From the NCBI RefSeq assembly GCF_003182255.1, contig NZ_QGTQ01000045.1, positions 1-38,606 on the forward strand: DNA of 38,606 nucleotides, given 5' to 3'. Positions 38,531-38,606 of the stretch are shown here, in pieces. A model generated the notes under the pieces. The model was not told where the DNA came from and did no database searches. It saw nothing but the letters and a program-made list of their open reading frames with translations. Both the position numbers and the translations under genes were made by a program. The DNA is from Paenibacillus cellulosilyticus (GTDB lineage: Bacteria > Bacillota > Bacilli > Paenibacillales > Paenibacillaceae). How positions within the stretch are numbered: the first letter of the stretch is position 1; each line of letters opens with the position of its first letter.

Positions 38531-38606
38531 AGTTGTTGATGACACAGTCGGGGTATGCAGGAACAGAAGTTGCGTTGATGCGCACTTCTCTTTAAGTTCT
38601 ACTGCA

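Overview
The window looks like chromosomal DNA of a Paenibacillus-type member of the Bacillota (Paenibacillaceae). The reasons are strong AGGAGG-type ribosome binding sites, several TTG and GTG starts, Gram-positive lipoboxes, intrinsic hairpin-plus-T terminators, an SLH-anchored giant mannanase, and MerR/TetR/OmpR regulators of Bacillota type. No rRNA, tRNA, CRISPR array or phage module was seen. All functional names come from reading motifs and family resemblance by eye; no database search was run.

Layout. (1) 1-5580: the right end of an IS1182-like element, then an ABC exporter operon (ATPase, 544-residue permease, DUF4097 lipoprotein) facing a two-component system on the other strand. Four TTTTAAT-like direct repeats with an exact 11-bp period sit just upstream of the exporter -10 and are a likely response-regulator site. 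(2) 5800-12175: an accessory island bounded by two direct copies (95% identical) of a 105-bp intergenic repeat. It holds two copies of an SDR-MerR gene pair (one SDR reduced to its tail), a TetR/nitroreductase operon divergent from an MFS exporter with two palindromic operators, and several decaying genes (alpha/beta hydrolase, IS1595 transposase, GNAT, DUF3889). (3) 12180-14600: an IS110 remnant fused to a truncated cyclic-phosphate-processing receiver gene, a frameshifted MmyB-like regulator, and an intact arylamine N-acetyltransferase.

(4) 14800-30200: a beta-mannan utilisation locus. A cell-surface GH26 mannanase with three SLH domains and several carbohydrate-binding modules would cut mannan outside the cell. 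An ABC importer (binding protein 20155-21477 and two permeases) would take up manno-oligosaccharides. A divergent operon of GH113 mannanase, cellobiose 2-epimerase and GH130 mannosylglucose phosphorylase would then convert mannobiose through mannosylglucose to mannose 1-phosphate and glucose. A second, paralogous binding protein has no permeases of its own. No importer ATPase and no dedicated regulator are in the window. Downstream lie about 860 bp of tandem non-coding repeats and a sugar isomerase/epimerase gene.

(5) 30350-38220: a locus resembling the accessory part of a nitrous-oxide-reductase cluster: YtkA/FixH-like lipoprotein, nosD, nosL, nosY, nosF and a TlpA-like thioredoxin. Next to it are a PepSY membrane protein, a Met-rich membrane protein and an orphan NarL-type response regulator. 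The catalytic nosZ is not in the window. Four promoters here, including that of the response regulator itself, share an 18-bp motif (TRRCYC-N4-GRGTYATW) placed 20-21 bp upstream of a -10 box. This suggests an undescribed local regulon and is the most interesting signal I found. (6) 38300-38530: one segment in which the two intergenic repeat families seen earlier are joined, suggesting that they are parts of one dispersed element.
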